From Atopsyche davidsoni (lineage: Eukaryota; Arthropoda; Insecta; Trichoptera; Hydrobiosidae), in NCBI GenBank assembly GCA_022113835.1, contig JAILWY010000001.1, positions 12,578,501 through 12,642,500 on the forward strand: a stretch of 64,000 nt of DNA, read 5' to 3'. Below the pieces are notes generated by a model. The model saw nothing but the letters and a program-made list of their open reading frames with translations. It did no database searches and was not told the DNA's origin. This document shows positions 50,633 to 63,219 of the stretch, in pieces. The position numbers were made by a program, and so were the translations under genes. Each line of letters opens with the position of its first letter. Within the stretch, counting starts at the first letter, position 1.

Positions 50633-52103
50633 TATATATATTATAAAATATTCAAATTTGTAATAAAGAAATTCATTGTTTTTCTAAATTTTTTGAAGAT
50701 CATTAATTAGTAATTCGTTCTCATAATTACCTTTTTTATTATATTGTCTTTGAATTAATTCAGTTATTAAAAGTTTATAACAGAATAAAGCTTTGAAGGC
50801 ATATTTAAATTGAAACCACGTCCCATTTTATACATTTTTTTTACATTTTAAAGTCATGAAAGTCGAGCAACCTCCCTAGCAATAATCTTTCATGTCAGAT
50901 TCCATGATATTGTTTCATTTACCTTATTAATAGCAGACTCTTAATTTATGAATATTGCACACAATGTGAACGATAAACTAAAGTGCTTTTGAGAAGATAT
51001 TGAAAAGGATCACCAAGATAATACCAGATTTTAAGATTTAGAATATATGTCCAAGGTTTAGACTTTGTACGTCAACCATATTCCAATGTATGATTATAAG
51101 ATCAAATAATTAACGCAATTGTTCAATGACCAAAATGTCATAAGGTAAAATCTTAAATGGAAGATAAAAATATTATCAACCTCTAAAATCAAAAATAAGC
51201 AATCTTCATGAAAAAAGGAAATGTTTATATTCAATATAGGACAAAATTCCAAATACGTTTCTAGCTAATTTCCAATAATTTGTTTACTTGTACATCTTTC
51301 ACTCTCTGTTAATGTAGCTCGTGAGCTCTTTTTGCAGATCATCTGTATTTAAATACGTCTATGGTTTAAAGAAGTGTTGTTAAAAAAATATAAACGTATT
51401 CAACAAGCGAAAAAAATATTACGAAAGACTTTTATTATATAAAATGACAAAGGTTATTAATCAGATAACCTACAGGAGAGTTTGCTGAAAATGGAAGGAG
51501 AAATCCCGACTGAGGCACTCGCTACGGAATATTGCTTCTGCTTATTCGATTCAATAAGATTTTTTTAATAGCTCAATCAACTTGAATCACTTTTGCTGAT
51601 TCGTTTTCGAATGGAATGGAAGAGAAGAAGTTCCCAGATAAAACTACGTACTTAATCGAACAATAGATCCGTTCTGCCAATTGGCCAATTAATCGCCGCT
51701 AACAAGAAATTTCAGAAAAGCTTCAGCATTACAAACATTAAAGTTAAACCGAGCTTTTATTTTTTATTATGATGCGGAAATTGCTAATCCGGATAATTTT
51801 AATTGGTTGAAAGTAGATAATAAGTATTAATTAAACTTTTATTAGACCGGAATTGTGGAACCTTTTTTGTACCTTTGTTTCGGGTAAATTTTACAATTAC
51901 TCTTCAATTATATGAGCTCTCAACGTTACCTTTAGGTCGACCGTTTGAGATAATTTGTATAAAACAAATAATTACCATTGTGAAAGTGGGAATTAATATA
52001 CTTGCTGCGCTATCTATCTCACTTGGTCCGCGAAGAATGGAATTAAAATTCTCTTAAGCGAAGTGTCGCTTTAATTAGACGGATATTTTTTGTTTGAGTT
52101 GTA

Positions 52104-52111
52104 TGACGTCA
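52104..52111. promoter_or_regulatory. CRE palindrome TGACGTCA
   Basis: An exact CREB/ATF 8-mer inside a GC-richer island (52060-52240) without coding character. Confidence 0.35.
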
Positions 52112-55100
52112 GAGGCTCCCGCGTAGACAATTAATGAAGCGGTTTCGAGGGTTTTTCATAAATAAGCCCGTCTTTCTGGGATGGGGCAGAAAAATACACC
52201 AAGAGATGGACGCGTATTTCAGGTTATGTTTATTTTTTAGTCTGGGTGGGAAATGAACAAACGTTCATAAAAGAATAAAGCGCGAAATGATAAATACGCT
52301 CAAAATATACGAAGGTGTATTTAGAATTTCATTTAGAGTCTTTGCTAATAATCTACACATAAATATGAGTTTATATAAAATTTTAATTATCTCGTTTCCA
52401 TTTTACAAAAAGGTTTATAGTGAGGCACGGTATAGATTTTGGAAAATTGAAATATGTTTAGAAGATAGAAAAAACAATGTTTCCGGTGCGATTAATCATT
52501 TTGCAAGATAAATAAAGTTTGGTAAATAATTTGTTGGTTTGTTGTGAGGATAATTAAGAGACAGATTTTAGACTAACTAGTAGATTTTGTACAAAAAGAG
52601 TGGGTATATCAACTACCGCACCTCCCCTCTAAACATGTACCATATTCGTATATCGTCTAACAAGGAAGCGGTAACTTAATGTCTTATGAGGTAGGTAAAT
52701 CTCAAAGTCACCAAAATTGTGTGAGACGTAATTATTATTAAAAAACGTCTTTGTTTAATACCAAGTGTTTTCATCGCAATACAGTAGTTTCGAGTGGTGA
52801 ATTCAAATTCTCATAACTACTTTGCATGACATATCAATCGCTGAAGATGGCTCTAAGGCAGAAAGTGAAAAAAAAAAAACACTCAGGATCAAAGCAATCC
52901 CAACAATAAAAATAATTTAAACCACAAAGTTTTATTATAAGTACTAAAAAAACCACACAAAAACATGAAATTTAGTTTCCACCTAAAAAAAACACTTATT
53001 CCATTCATGACACGATATAAAAGCCGCTTCGTGAGTGCAAAGTTTCCGCTAAAAATAGAACCTTTAATCTGAATATAAAAAAGGAACCTAGAACGTTAAT
53101 CTTACGCCGTGGCTCTCTCGAGCCATTCGCCGGAGAAATTATTCTGGTCACATGTACAGAACAAGACGCCGCCTGCAGGTCCTGCAACCCTGCACCGCTC
53201 TATTTTCCCAGGAAACACTTTAACCCGGAGCACCCCGGGGAAAAAAGCCTTTTGAGTAAATACCACGCTAATGTATGAGAGGAATTACTCCCGCGCTTAG
53301 TTACCCTGACCGCAGCAAGTGTAACATTAAGTCATTAAGATATCTCACGGGTACTTTTTTTAATATGACTCTGAATATGAATATTTATGACTGCAGTTAT
53401 GCTCAAGTGTATTTAGTTACTAGCAGTGGTATTTAACATGTATAAAGCAAACATAAAAACATCCCTTAAATAAACAGGGCATTTAATAAAATATACGTTT
53501 TATTGCATCTATATATTCTTAGACAACCTCGTCGTACTTCCGCCGCACTTTTTGCTTGACAGTTCATCATCCCTGAAAAACGTGTAAACCCATGAGAATT
53601 TAGCAACAAACCATGCAGTCAAATCATAATTATCAATACTGGATCATTAAAATATCATTCATAATAAAAATTATCACTTTTACTTCAAAACAGAATGTTT
53701 CTTTTAATTATTACTTATTTTTTAAAATCTCTATTTTCTAAAATCTATAACGAATGATTACACAAGAAAGAAGTTTTAATTATTATTTATAACAATACTT
53801 ATAATACTAAAAAAATATATTTCAGTTAGTTTATAAAGCTTTATTAATATGTTTATAAGCAGACACAGATACCGTTATTTTCAATTCGGTATTAAAAAAA
53901 TAAAAAATATATAACAATTTGTGGAAAAAATGCTAATACACATTTGCTTTCGTATCCATTTGTTTTACACACTTCACAATAAGTTTTTGTACATTTATAG
54001 CAGATTTCACACCTTTGTTTTTTTATTTCTTCGTTTCATATCCCAGGCCATTTAGACGGTATGATAAGAAAGCTCACAAAAAAGCTTGAATATTCATACT
54101 GCTGTGTTTTGTTGCTCGACTCATAAATTTGACCATTTAATATGTAGCCTTTTGTGAGCGGATTCTGTCGGCATTGTCGCATGGCAACAAGTAACAGGTA
54201 TTTAGTCAGGATAGAAGTATTTTCTAAACGTCCTTATTTTTTATAAAATAAATTCAGGATTGTTATGTATCTAATTCTATGCTTAATTTTAAATACACTT
54301 CATATAGTATATACGTTATTTTACGGCTTAGTATAAACGCGACAAAAATAAAGCTTACCAGGTTTTTTTTAGGTAGGCGTGAATTATAAATCAAAAAGAA
54401 ATTGCTAGAATATTGCAACAGTTCGATTTTAATGGTCTGTCTTAAGCAGAACAACTCTGACGAGTGGGATTTCAATTTATAAAATTGGCCGATTCCAAAT
54501 AGCAATAGGGAATTGAAAGAAGTTGCATATTAAAAATAGTAAGAAAACATCGCAAGGCAAGCCAAACGGATTTAGCCCTACGGAGTACAGACTAAAATGA
54601 GGGCTGTAAAGTGTAAGATATATTCAAGCCAGCCGTGTTTCTCGCATGTCTGACGGCCGTTAAGCACGAAGTGTCTACACAGATATGATTTGAGTTTGAG
54701 ATAGCCTAGAAAATGTCCAAAAAGAACATGGATGACGAAATTCATTGCTTGTTTAGTCGAATTTGGGGAATGACTACTAGTGCCAATGAGTATTAAAGAA
54801 CATTCAAGGATGCCGACATCCAATAGCGAATTCACAGTGGCTGATATTAATTAATATTCAATAACATAAAAAAAACCCTAATCAATATCAAAATGAAATT
54901 ATTGATTGCAAAAATAACAAAAAGAAAATTTTCTAATGATTATGATTTGAATGAGTTCATTTAGTTATCTATAATAATAATGTAACTAGCATTCACTAAA
55001 TATTTTTTCGTTGATTTACAAAACAACAATGAACAAAATATATTATATTAAATTGTGCCGATCGATTTTAAATTCATCATACCATACGGACGATATTAAT

Positions 55101-55206
55101 TTTACAATGCAAGTCTATGTGACGATTAACGGAGGATAAACGCTAAACACTAGTTAACATTTTTATAAGGAAACTTCACGACTATCGGATTAGGGTCATG
55201 CAGTTA

Positions 55207-55214
55207 TGACGTCA
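55207..55214. promoter_or_regulatory. CRE palindrome TGACGTCA
   Basis: An exact CREB/ATF 8-mer extended to a 12-bp palindrome TATGACGTCATA, inside a GC-richer block (55180-55290). Confidence 0.35.
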
Positions 55215-58200
55215 TATACCCAGCGTGCCGCACGGTGGTGACCTCAGCTGGTTCGCTGTTCCTGCAACCGCTGGGGAGGGCTACATTATTCAGAGTTAGC
55301 TGCCACTTAAGTAAGAATATTAAATCATTTAAACTTCCGCCTGTTGATGGTTAAATACGGATTAAGCTCGGTTTATGCTCGAATTAAAATGTTTATTCTA
55401 GAAACTATAACCCTTAAAACAATATAGATTTTATTATTATTAATCCAAGTATACGGCGAGTTATCATTCTTTGAGTTTTAAAGATTTTTAAGCTCACTGG
55501 GTTTAACTGTTGACCTAACTGGACTTCTTTAATTTGATCAGTGGCATGATATTCTTACTTTAAAAAAATGTGGTTTTTATAAAGAAAAGGCAAAATGTGA
55601 TCATGGCGAGTTTTATAACTAATTCTGATAATCAGGAAAAAATATTTGTAAAAAAGCAATATATTGTGACAATGATTTTTTTGTATAAATTAATTAACAT
55701 TAAAGTAAAAAAAATTGAAGCAATGAACATTCATAAATTTAAAAAAAAAAAAATTACATGTGTTTACAATCTTATGTGAATATATTATTTGTTTCATAAA
55801 ATCAAAACATTGTTGAATGTGGATTTATTATAAGTGTTCTAGTTGAATTGATATAAGTATACATTTAACGTAAAAGCAAGCACAAGCCTTCATAATTGGG
55901 TATTACCAATCGAAAAAAAAAACATAAGGAATTTCTATGCAGTGAAAAAAAAAACACCACGAGTCCATAATGAAGAATTTTCCAATCGCGCCACTCTATG
56001 GCTGAACATTTCGCTTCATATTATAAAGCGGACGTCCTGCCAGCGTGAGGGTCAACATAGTTGATAGCTTTCACGTAAAAACATCCAATAAGTCTCCTTA
56101 GTTCCCTGCCGGCGCAAAAACCCTACAACTAAACACGGTGGGGGAGGGGGCATGTCACACAATATGTTGCACTGGTCATTTAACCCCTTTCTTTTACGAA
56201 CACACTCCCGGCGAGATTTTCCCCATCAACACTTTATAACCTTTTAACCGAATATTGAAGGAAAAACTTTCCTATTTGCTACTGCTTAGTTTGAATGAAG
56301 TTACTTTTGTGGGCTGGTTAAGTTCTTTGCAACAGGTCATATATTCGGTTTTTTTTATTTTTATGCTTCAGTTGTGAAACTCTCCGATGTTGCGTTTGTT
56401 ATTTAAAAAGTGTTTAAAACATTGTAAGCTACTAGCTTATAAAACCTAGTTTTGAGAAAATGAACATAAACATGTCTTGTAATAAACAAATTTACTTACG
56501 CGAGTAATCTGTATTTTTTAAAAATCATAAGATAACTTTGCAAGTTTTGCTGCTGAAAATAATGTAATATATTTAAAAGTATTTTTTTGAATTATTGGTT
56601 TCTTGGATAAGGTAGATTTTTTAAAATGTTATATAATATATTATAAAAGTAAAATCATTAAATTGCTAAGTAATAACTTTTCTACTAAAAAAATATACAC
56701 ATATAACATTATGGTGTGATAGGGACGATTATTTTAAAGCGATTTTATGCTCAATCTACTGACTACTAGATATTTAATTATCATCATTAAACCAGGTCAA
56801 TGTAAAAATGTAATCATAATAATATTAAGGTAAATATTCAATAAAACCAATACTTGATTTATTTTGAAGATCGAGATATGTCTTTTGTATGTATATAAAA
56901 AATAAATAAATACAGCTTTACAAATAAAAAAAATCTAGTCAACTTTGTAACTACCCTCTTCAAATGGAGTTATTTTTCGAAGCTTTTGCAAAAGCTTTAA
57001 TTTTGATATATTGTGTAAACGTAACAAACATAAATAATTATTTTTAACACCTTCCCTTGCCTTTGAAGAATCTCGTTTATTTTCATTAAATTGCGGGTAC
57101 CATATTAGCGAAGTAAAATACCGAGGGCACACAAGGATAATGTGAAACACCCACGGCGCGGAAGTACTTCCAAAATAACAAAATGGAACCTTGAATATTG
57201 TATATTTTAATAAATAATACAAGATTAAATTGGAGATACGTGATTCTACAATTTTTAAATGTAAATAAAATAACTTAAAATATAAATTTTACATGATACG
57301 AAAGAAACAATCATTGCCTTTTTTAATACAAGTTGTATTTGAATCCACCCTACCGATTTTGCAGGTTCGTAATTTAGTATTTTTGACTACTGTGGTCCCA
57401 CAAATTAATTCAGCATTTTAATTATTTGTAACCGATGTATTGTTTATGATTTATTTTCACACTACTTATACAATCACACATAAAACAACAAAGGTAATAT
57501 TTTTTTTTTTACGACCCTGATATAATTTGAATTCACACTTCTACGGCTATCACGGATCGGTTTTTTTTACTAATTAATCTACAGAGCCATTGTAAATAAT
57601 CGAGAATTTTATTCGATTTACTATGTTACTGGGTTTGAACACGATTACCTAAATTTTGATGTTTTCTAAAAGTAACCCTTTTATATATTTTTTACATTAT
57701 AGTATAGTATAAATTAACGCATAAAACATGCGTATATTTAACGAGTTAAGCGTATTCATATCATTCAGTATATATAACAGAAAGCATAGATATTTACCTA
57801 TTTCGTTCAATGATAAATTCTTAATTTAGTAATTATCAATTAACTTAACTACAAGATTATCAATATGACGGCACCAAATAAGTAACTAAATATGTATTCA
57901 AAATTAGTTTAAATTGTAAAGCAACATATTCGTTTAGTTAACGGACAGAGAATAAACTTGTGTAAGTACTCACAACATGCTGCATTATCTTTGAAGTGCT
58001 ATCAGCGTACAAATGTGTTTCTACAAGAACAGTGTTGCAGGAGGTGAGCGCAGTACTAAATCTTGTTTAGTATGAATCATAACGTCCTGCGGGCTCCTCG
58101 GAGGAACTCGTTTTTGTATTGAAATAATAGCCGGGGGGCTCAGGCCAGCAACACTTACACATCTGAATAGCCGCTTTAATAGCTCATAATCATACATCTT

Positions 58201-58321
58201 TTTTCATGTTGTACTTGTGTACCAAATAAATATTTTGTTTAAATTCATAAATATAAATAAAAATAACATCACAAAAATTTGTCGGAATAAAACGGTAAAT
58301 TAAACAATTTTAAATACGTAT

Positions 58322-58570
58322 GTCTATTTTTGGATTGAACGTCAATCAAATGCGTATTTATTACCTATTACTGCTTTATATTATTTACTATTATAATTAG
58401 GCACATTAGTTCACACATAGAAGATGATTTAAAGAAACTCTCAGAAAAATATCATCGTGATTTGTTTGGGGTGTGGGCTCAAATCCTACACAAATCACGA
58501 TGATATTTTTCTGAGAATTTCTTTAAATTATCTTCTATGTTTGAACTAATGTGCCTAATTATATTAGTAA
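58322..58570 (+). mobile_element. tRNA-derived foldback element, copy 4 (near-perfect hairpin)
   Basis: A leader like that of copy 1 precedes 80-nt arms (58385-58464 and 58491-58570) separated by a 26-nt loop. The loop (GTGTGGGCTCAAATCC...) is the remains of the tRNA T-arm seen whole in copies 2 and 3; the D-arm and anticodon arm are gone. This is an intermediate between the core-containing copies and fully palindromic copy 1. Confidence 0.8.
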
Positions 58571-60081
58571 ATTTTAATAGTATTTGTTACTTTATAATGT
58601 TGGAGGAGCTCTAAACTTGCTCGAAGAATTGCGCTCACTGCCAAATACACAGCATACTGAATTTTATAATTTATCAATGATGGATTTGGTAATTAGTTAT
58701 ATGAAGCGAAAATTTATAGGTTGATAGGAATGATATATTTATTTTTATAAATGTTTGTGATTTTAAAACGCGTTCAAAGTACGGCTTTGCTTGAATATTT
58801 AATTGTGACTCTAATTTTAAATTGGCGTGTAAATGTTTTTTTTGGGGGAACAAAAAAACTCGCTGTTTTATTTTCTGTGACTAAATTAATTTCTTACATC
58901 GGAAGTATGGATTTCTCACAGCCTTTTTAAAATCTGAATAAATTAAACAATTCAGTTGTCCCATTGCTACGTGTTGATAATTTATGCATGTTTTTTGAAG
59001 AAAAGATTGGTGTTATTGTGTTTTGGAGAGCTGAAGTGGTTGGAATAAATTTTCACAAGTCAACACTGAGATCTGTCGCGCGATAAAAATTTCCAAAGTG
59101 AAAACAAATGCTTGAAACAGTTTGCTGTTAAGAAAAATAATCAAAATTCGACCTGAAAAAATACACGAGAGTATGTGGCGGAATGTAATTTCACGAGCTT
59201 TTTATAATATGATAAATAAATACGTGAATATAAGTGAATTACTGCGTGAAAATTTGGAATTATATGTAAAAAATAAACAAATAATAAGAATATGAAACAA
59301 TGTTTTTGCTTTATACGGTCTATACTTTTTTTAATTGTGGCTATAGAAAAAGTTTATATTTTTTGATAATGAAATTATTCGTAAAATTGTATGAGTGCTT
59401 TTTACATTTGTTTTAAAATGTAACTATTTATGTGACATTTTATAAAAATATTATTACACATAAATTTTTTTTCCTTAAAATCTATATTCATTTTCTTAAT
59501 ATTATGACCCCATTTTGTTTTTTTCAATATTGTAAATTAAACTATACCAATGATTTTTTTAAAATTAATTTTTTTAATAATAATTGACGAAGGATTTAAC
59601 TCTTAAGATCTTTGTTTTGAATATTTTCATTTACTCCAATCTGTGATTGATTATTTTGTATTATAGTACAGATCGGTATTTTCATTTTCTACTTAATAAA
59701 TTGGCAATGCCGAGTACGCATATGGAAACAAGAAAATTATGATGTAAAATATTGTACGTAAAGATTTATTATTTTGGGTTTGATAAATAAATACGAACGA
59801 TTTTTTTATTTTAATTCGGTCTAAAGGCTGTTTTCGTAATAGGGTTTGACTGTTTAAGGCTAAAAGCTTTTTACTTTGCGTACATTACATTGTTATGAAA
59901 ACGTTCGGAAACCTAATAAATCGAATTTTGTAAACAAGCATTTTGATTCTACCACGTCTAGAAATTGCAGAAATATATGTAAGACTTGCCCAAGAGAAAC
60001 TGAAAAAAATCCAAACAATATCCACATTTTCTATTTAATAAACTCATCAAATTTTATAACAAAAAAATTATAGTTGTATAT
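58571..60081. other. AT-rich DNA, nothing recognised
   Basis: No ORF, RNA or repeat with a recognisable signature between foldback copy 4 and the transposon cluster. Confidence 0.5.
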
Positions 60082-60260
60082 TAGGGTGTCCCTTAAATTT
60101 CAAGTTCGATATTTTTTTACGCATACCTTCTTAAAAGTTTAGTAATAACCCTATATTGTCTAGAAAAAAAATATTAGTTCGATTTATAAACGATAACTTG
60201 TGCCGACTTGCGATTTTAACTTGTCCATACAAGTTGCGTAAGTACTGCGCTGTGACTTTT

Positions 60261-60298
60261 ACAAATAAAACATGTAGTTACCTACATGTTTTATTTGT
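60261..60298. repeat. Perfect 17-bp inverted repeat ahead of the transposase ATG
   Basis: ACAAATAAAACATGTAG, loop TTAC, then the exact complement, 55 bp before the ATG of the unassigned transposase-like gene and inside its element. It could lie in the 5' leader of the transcript or be a transposase-binding site. Confidence 0.8.
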
Positions 60299-60352
60299 CA
60301 TTTCATATGTGATTTTTGAGATTAGTAGTGCTTCATTGTTTAGTGCGTTGAC

Positions 60353-62426
60353 ATGTCGGTGGAATTACGGAGTGTTAAACAAAATAATTTCCTTATCGGT
60401 TTGCCTAGATATCAAATAAATGGTGCAAAATTACCATCTAATCGACAATTTTTCTCGGTCCTATTTTACAATATTCTTGAGGTTAAACTGACTGTTAGTG
60501 AAAGTGCAAATCTTGTGATTAGGGAGTGCATCATATATTGGGAAAAAGCAAGAATTCCAACAGGGGCATTTCCTAACTGCGTGAAGAAAATTGTTGATTT
60601 ATATCATGTTTGGAGAGAGTTTCAAAAAAATTGTAAGAAAACTCAGGTTACGTTCAAGAGCCGTGAGAACAATTTCAAAATTGATCTTGATAATTTGTTT
60701 GATATTGCACATGCTGATGCTTTTGAGAGAATGAAAATAGAGGAAGATAAATTATTTTTAATGAAACAGAGAGAGCCAGGTCGACCGGGATGCTTAGGTG
60801 GTGTTGATAAAAAATTGGCGAAAAAAGAAGATAGATCTAAACAACGACGAATGGAAGAAGAGGAAAGGGTTGTAAGACAAAGAGAATCACTAGCTGCTGA
60901 AACTAGAAAATCAAGGGCAGAAGCATTAAAATCTGACTTCCAAAACAATGTACCCGACGTAGTCACAGTCCATTGGGATGGAAAACTATTACCCAGGTTG
61001 GATGTACGAAGTTCTAAAGAAGAACGCTTGCCAGTTATTGCTTCGTTTGACGATAAGGAACAGCTTCTTGCAGTGCCGAAACTAGAACATTCTTCTGGAA
61101 AACATCAAGGTAAGGCTGTCTCAACAGCTCTTTTTGACTGGAACCTTCACGATAAAGTACAAATAATGTGCTGCGACACAACAGCTTCCAATACTGGCCA
61201 TTTCAATGGAGCTTGTGCTATTTTGGAGCAAACTTTAGGAAGAGAATTGCTGCTTTTCACCTGTCGTCATCATGTTTATGAATTGGTCCTAAAAGCTGTC
61301 TTTGAAAGTAAAATTAAGCAAATTACTAGTAGCCCAGATATTCCAATGCTTAAAAAGTTCAGAGAATATTGGAAAAACATCGACGCTAGTAACATTGAAC
61401 CATCTCTTAATTTCGTAAAACAACGTGTTGCCGAGACAGACATTCAAGCTTTGTTAATATTTTATAAGGCAGAATTAGACAAAGGTTATATAAGAGATGA
61501 CTACCGCAAATTGGTCGAACTGTGCGTAATATTTTTGGGAGGAGACACAGAGGAAAAATTAAAACTAAGGCCCCCCGGAGCCATGCATCAGGCACGCTAG
61601 ATGGCGAGAACGATCTATTCTTTAAAAAAAATTGTTTACTTCAGTCACAATGCAGAATAACTGCGAAGGACAAAAAGGCTCTACAAGATGTTTGCTTATT
61701 TGTCGTGATGTTGTATGTTAAACCATGGCTCGAATGTACAGTGGCGATCAAAGCACCTAACCAAGATTTGCGCTTCTTGAAGATGTTAAAAGAGTACGAA
61801 AAAGTTGACGCAACAATTTCTAATGCTTCTATAAGCAAGTTTAGCCATCACTTGTGGTATTTATGTGAAGAGACAGTTATTCTATCACTGTTTGATGATG
61901 AAGTTGATAACCAAACTAAGAAGAAAATGATTGCCAACTTCAACCGGGACAAAATCTCAGATTTTAGCAAACGCGATGACCCGTCAAAGGAAGAACTTCC
62001 TCAAAGGTTGTTTGGTAAGTTAAATTGACTTTTTGTATATTTTATTTAAATATATTTAAATTGTTGTAGATTTTTTTTGTTATTTGTCTTATTTTTCTTT
62101 TTTTTCCAGACAAAACACTGCATGATTTCGTATCGGAAAAGAGCAAACAATTTTTATCACGACTGCAGATCGACGACAGTTTTCTGAAGGAAGATGTATC
62201 TTCTTGGAATAATAATGCTGCTTTTCTGGAAGCTAAATGAAAAATTAATTATTTGAGAGTTGTGAATGATACTGCTGAAAAGGCTGTTAAAATGATGCAA
62301 GATTTTAACGGACTTATCACGGCTGAAGAAGAACAAAAACAGTTCTTGCTGCGCTGTGTCCAGGAACATAGAAAATTGTATCCGGACTGTAAAAAAACAA
62401 CTATAAAAAAAAGTTACCCTGACTGA
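60353..62426 (+). pseudogene. Transposase-like gene, spliced, family not assigned (two stops, one frameshift)
   Basis: An ATG at 60353 opens 415 codons. Motifs in order: a highly charged, probably coiled-coil stretch (residues ~125-195), HWDGK with D209, CCDTTASNTG with D275, and CRHH (304-307). The D...D...C/H layout recalls hAT, Kolobok and related DDE transposases, but the sequence is not a standard hAT. A TAG at 61598-61600 interrupts the frame; the sense continues, then shifts at an A-run (61624-61631). Coding resumes to a GTAAGT donor after 62014. A 95-bp intron ends at a TTTTCCAG acceptor and the last exon starts at 62110. A TGA at 62238-62240 breaks that exon before the natural-looking end at 62424-62426. 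The intact ancestor would be roughly 660 residues. Position between matching TIRs supports a transposase role (inference). Confidence 0.7.
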
Positions 62427-62728
62427 TTGTTATTACTTTATGTTTTTGATTAAAAATTAATGTTCATCTAATTGAATTTTTACTTTTATTCACTTAATTT
62501 ATTGCATTTATAATGATTTTATACCAGACCGAAATATCAAGACAAAACACGTTTTTTACTAAACTTTGAAGCTCGGTCGGCACTGGTTGCAATTATGCTA
62601 GAAAGATGAAATTTTATATTTAAGACTCTTATAGCATTACTAAAAAAAGTAGAGGGTACCCATTTCGAAATTTGAAAAAAAAAATTTTTTGGTCATATAA
62701 GGGACACCCTATTGCAGTCATGTCAAAG

Positions 62729-62766
62729 ATACGGCCCGCGGGCCGCATCCGGCCCGCGGGCCGTAT
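62729..62766. repeat. GC-rich near-perfect palindrome at the hAT left end
   Basis: ATACGGCCCGCGGGCCG is followed by a 4-base spacer and then its exact reverse complement. Each 17-nt arm is itself palindromic around CCCGCGGG. A third partial repeat, CCGGCCCGC, follows at about 62771. It is extremely GC-rich in an AT-rich region and belongs to the subterminal part of the hAT element. Confidence 0.85.
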
Positions 62767-62901
62767 CAATCCGGCCCGCGATCGCAATGTGTCACAGAAA
62801 GAAGAATCATGTTTTTTAGAGCTTTTAGACTTCACTCAATTCCTCTACGAATATTTTAAAATGCGCACACTACATTTATAAGTAATTTCAAGGGCAGCGC
62901 G

Positions 62902-63219
62902 TGCCCAGACAGTATTTTGAAAAAAAAATTTAAAGAGGTTAACGCTCTTACATATTATACACAATATTTCAAGAGTTTGGATAACTACCCGGAATTAAAA
63001 AAGCATGCAGCACGCATTCTGTGCATGTTTGGTAGTACCTTTTTATGTGAGCAGATGTTTTCCGTCATGAAAATTAATAAGAACAAACATCGCACAAGAC
63101 TTACAAATGAACATCTCCAATCAATTCTTAAAATAATTACAACGAATACGATACCTAACATCAATGAGCTTGTCAAAAACAAGAGAAGTCAGGTATCTGG
63201 ATCCTCGAGGTCAAAATAA
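62902..63219 (+). pseudogene. hAT transposase C-terminal dimerisation domain fragment
   Basis: About 100 residues ending in TAA. The central segment includes ELKKHAARILCMFGSTFLCE, then QMFSVMKINKNKHRTRLTNE and an HLQSILKI helix. This is the conserved hAT C-terminal (Dimer_Tnp_hAT) block in the version found in GTF2IRD2/SCAND3-like transposases. The N-terminal BED finger, catalytic Asp residues and most of the RNase H fold are absent. Coding similarity begins upstream of the first Met (62917), which shows truncation rather than a true start. Confidence 0.78.

Larger units (their letters stand above)
50633..58321. other. Gene-poor region
   Basis: GC-richer blocks at about 52060-52240, 53000-53330, 54570-54840, 55180-55290, 55970-56230 and 58060-58160. 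No ORF has protein character; the rest is AT-rich. Confidence 0.5.
60082..62711 (+). mobile_element. 2.6-kb DNA transposon with 14-bp TIRs and a broken, unassigned transposase-like gene
   Basis: TAGGGTGTCCCTTA at 60082-60095 is inverted, with one base different, at 62698-62711. Further in, AAGTTTAGTAA (60135-60145) is exactly inverted at 62556-62566, so the subterminal regions are also related. The enclosed + strand gene occupies most of the element. A 3-bp ATT occurs next to each end and could be a target duplication, but this is too short to trust. The unit is inactive because of at least two stops and a frameshift in the gene. Confidence 0.75.
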
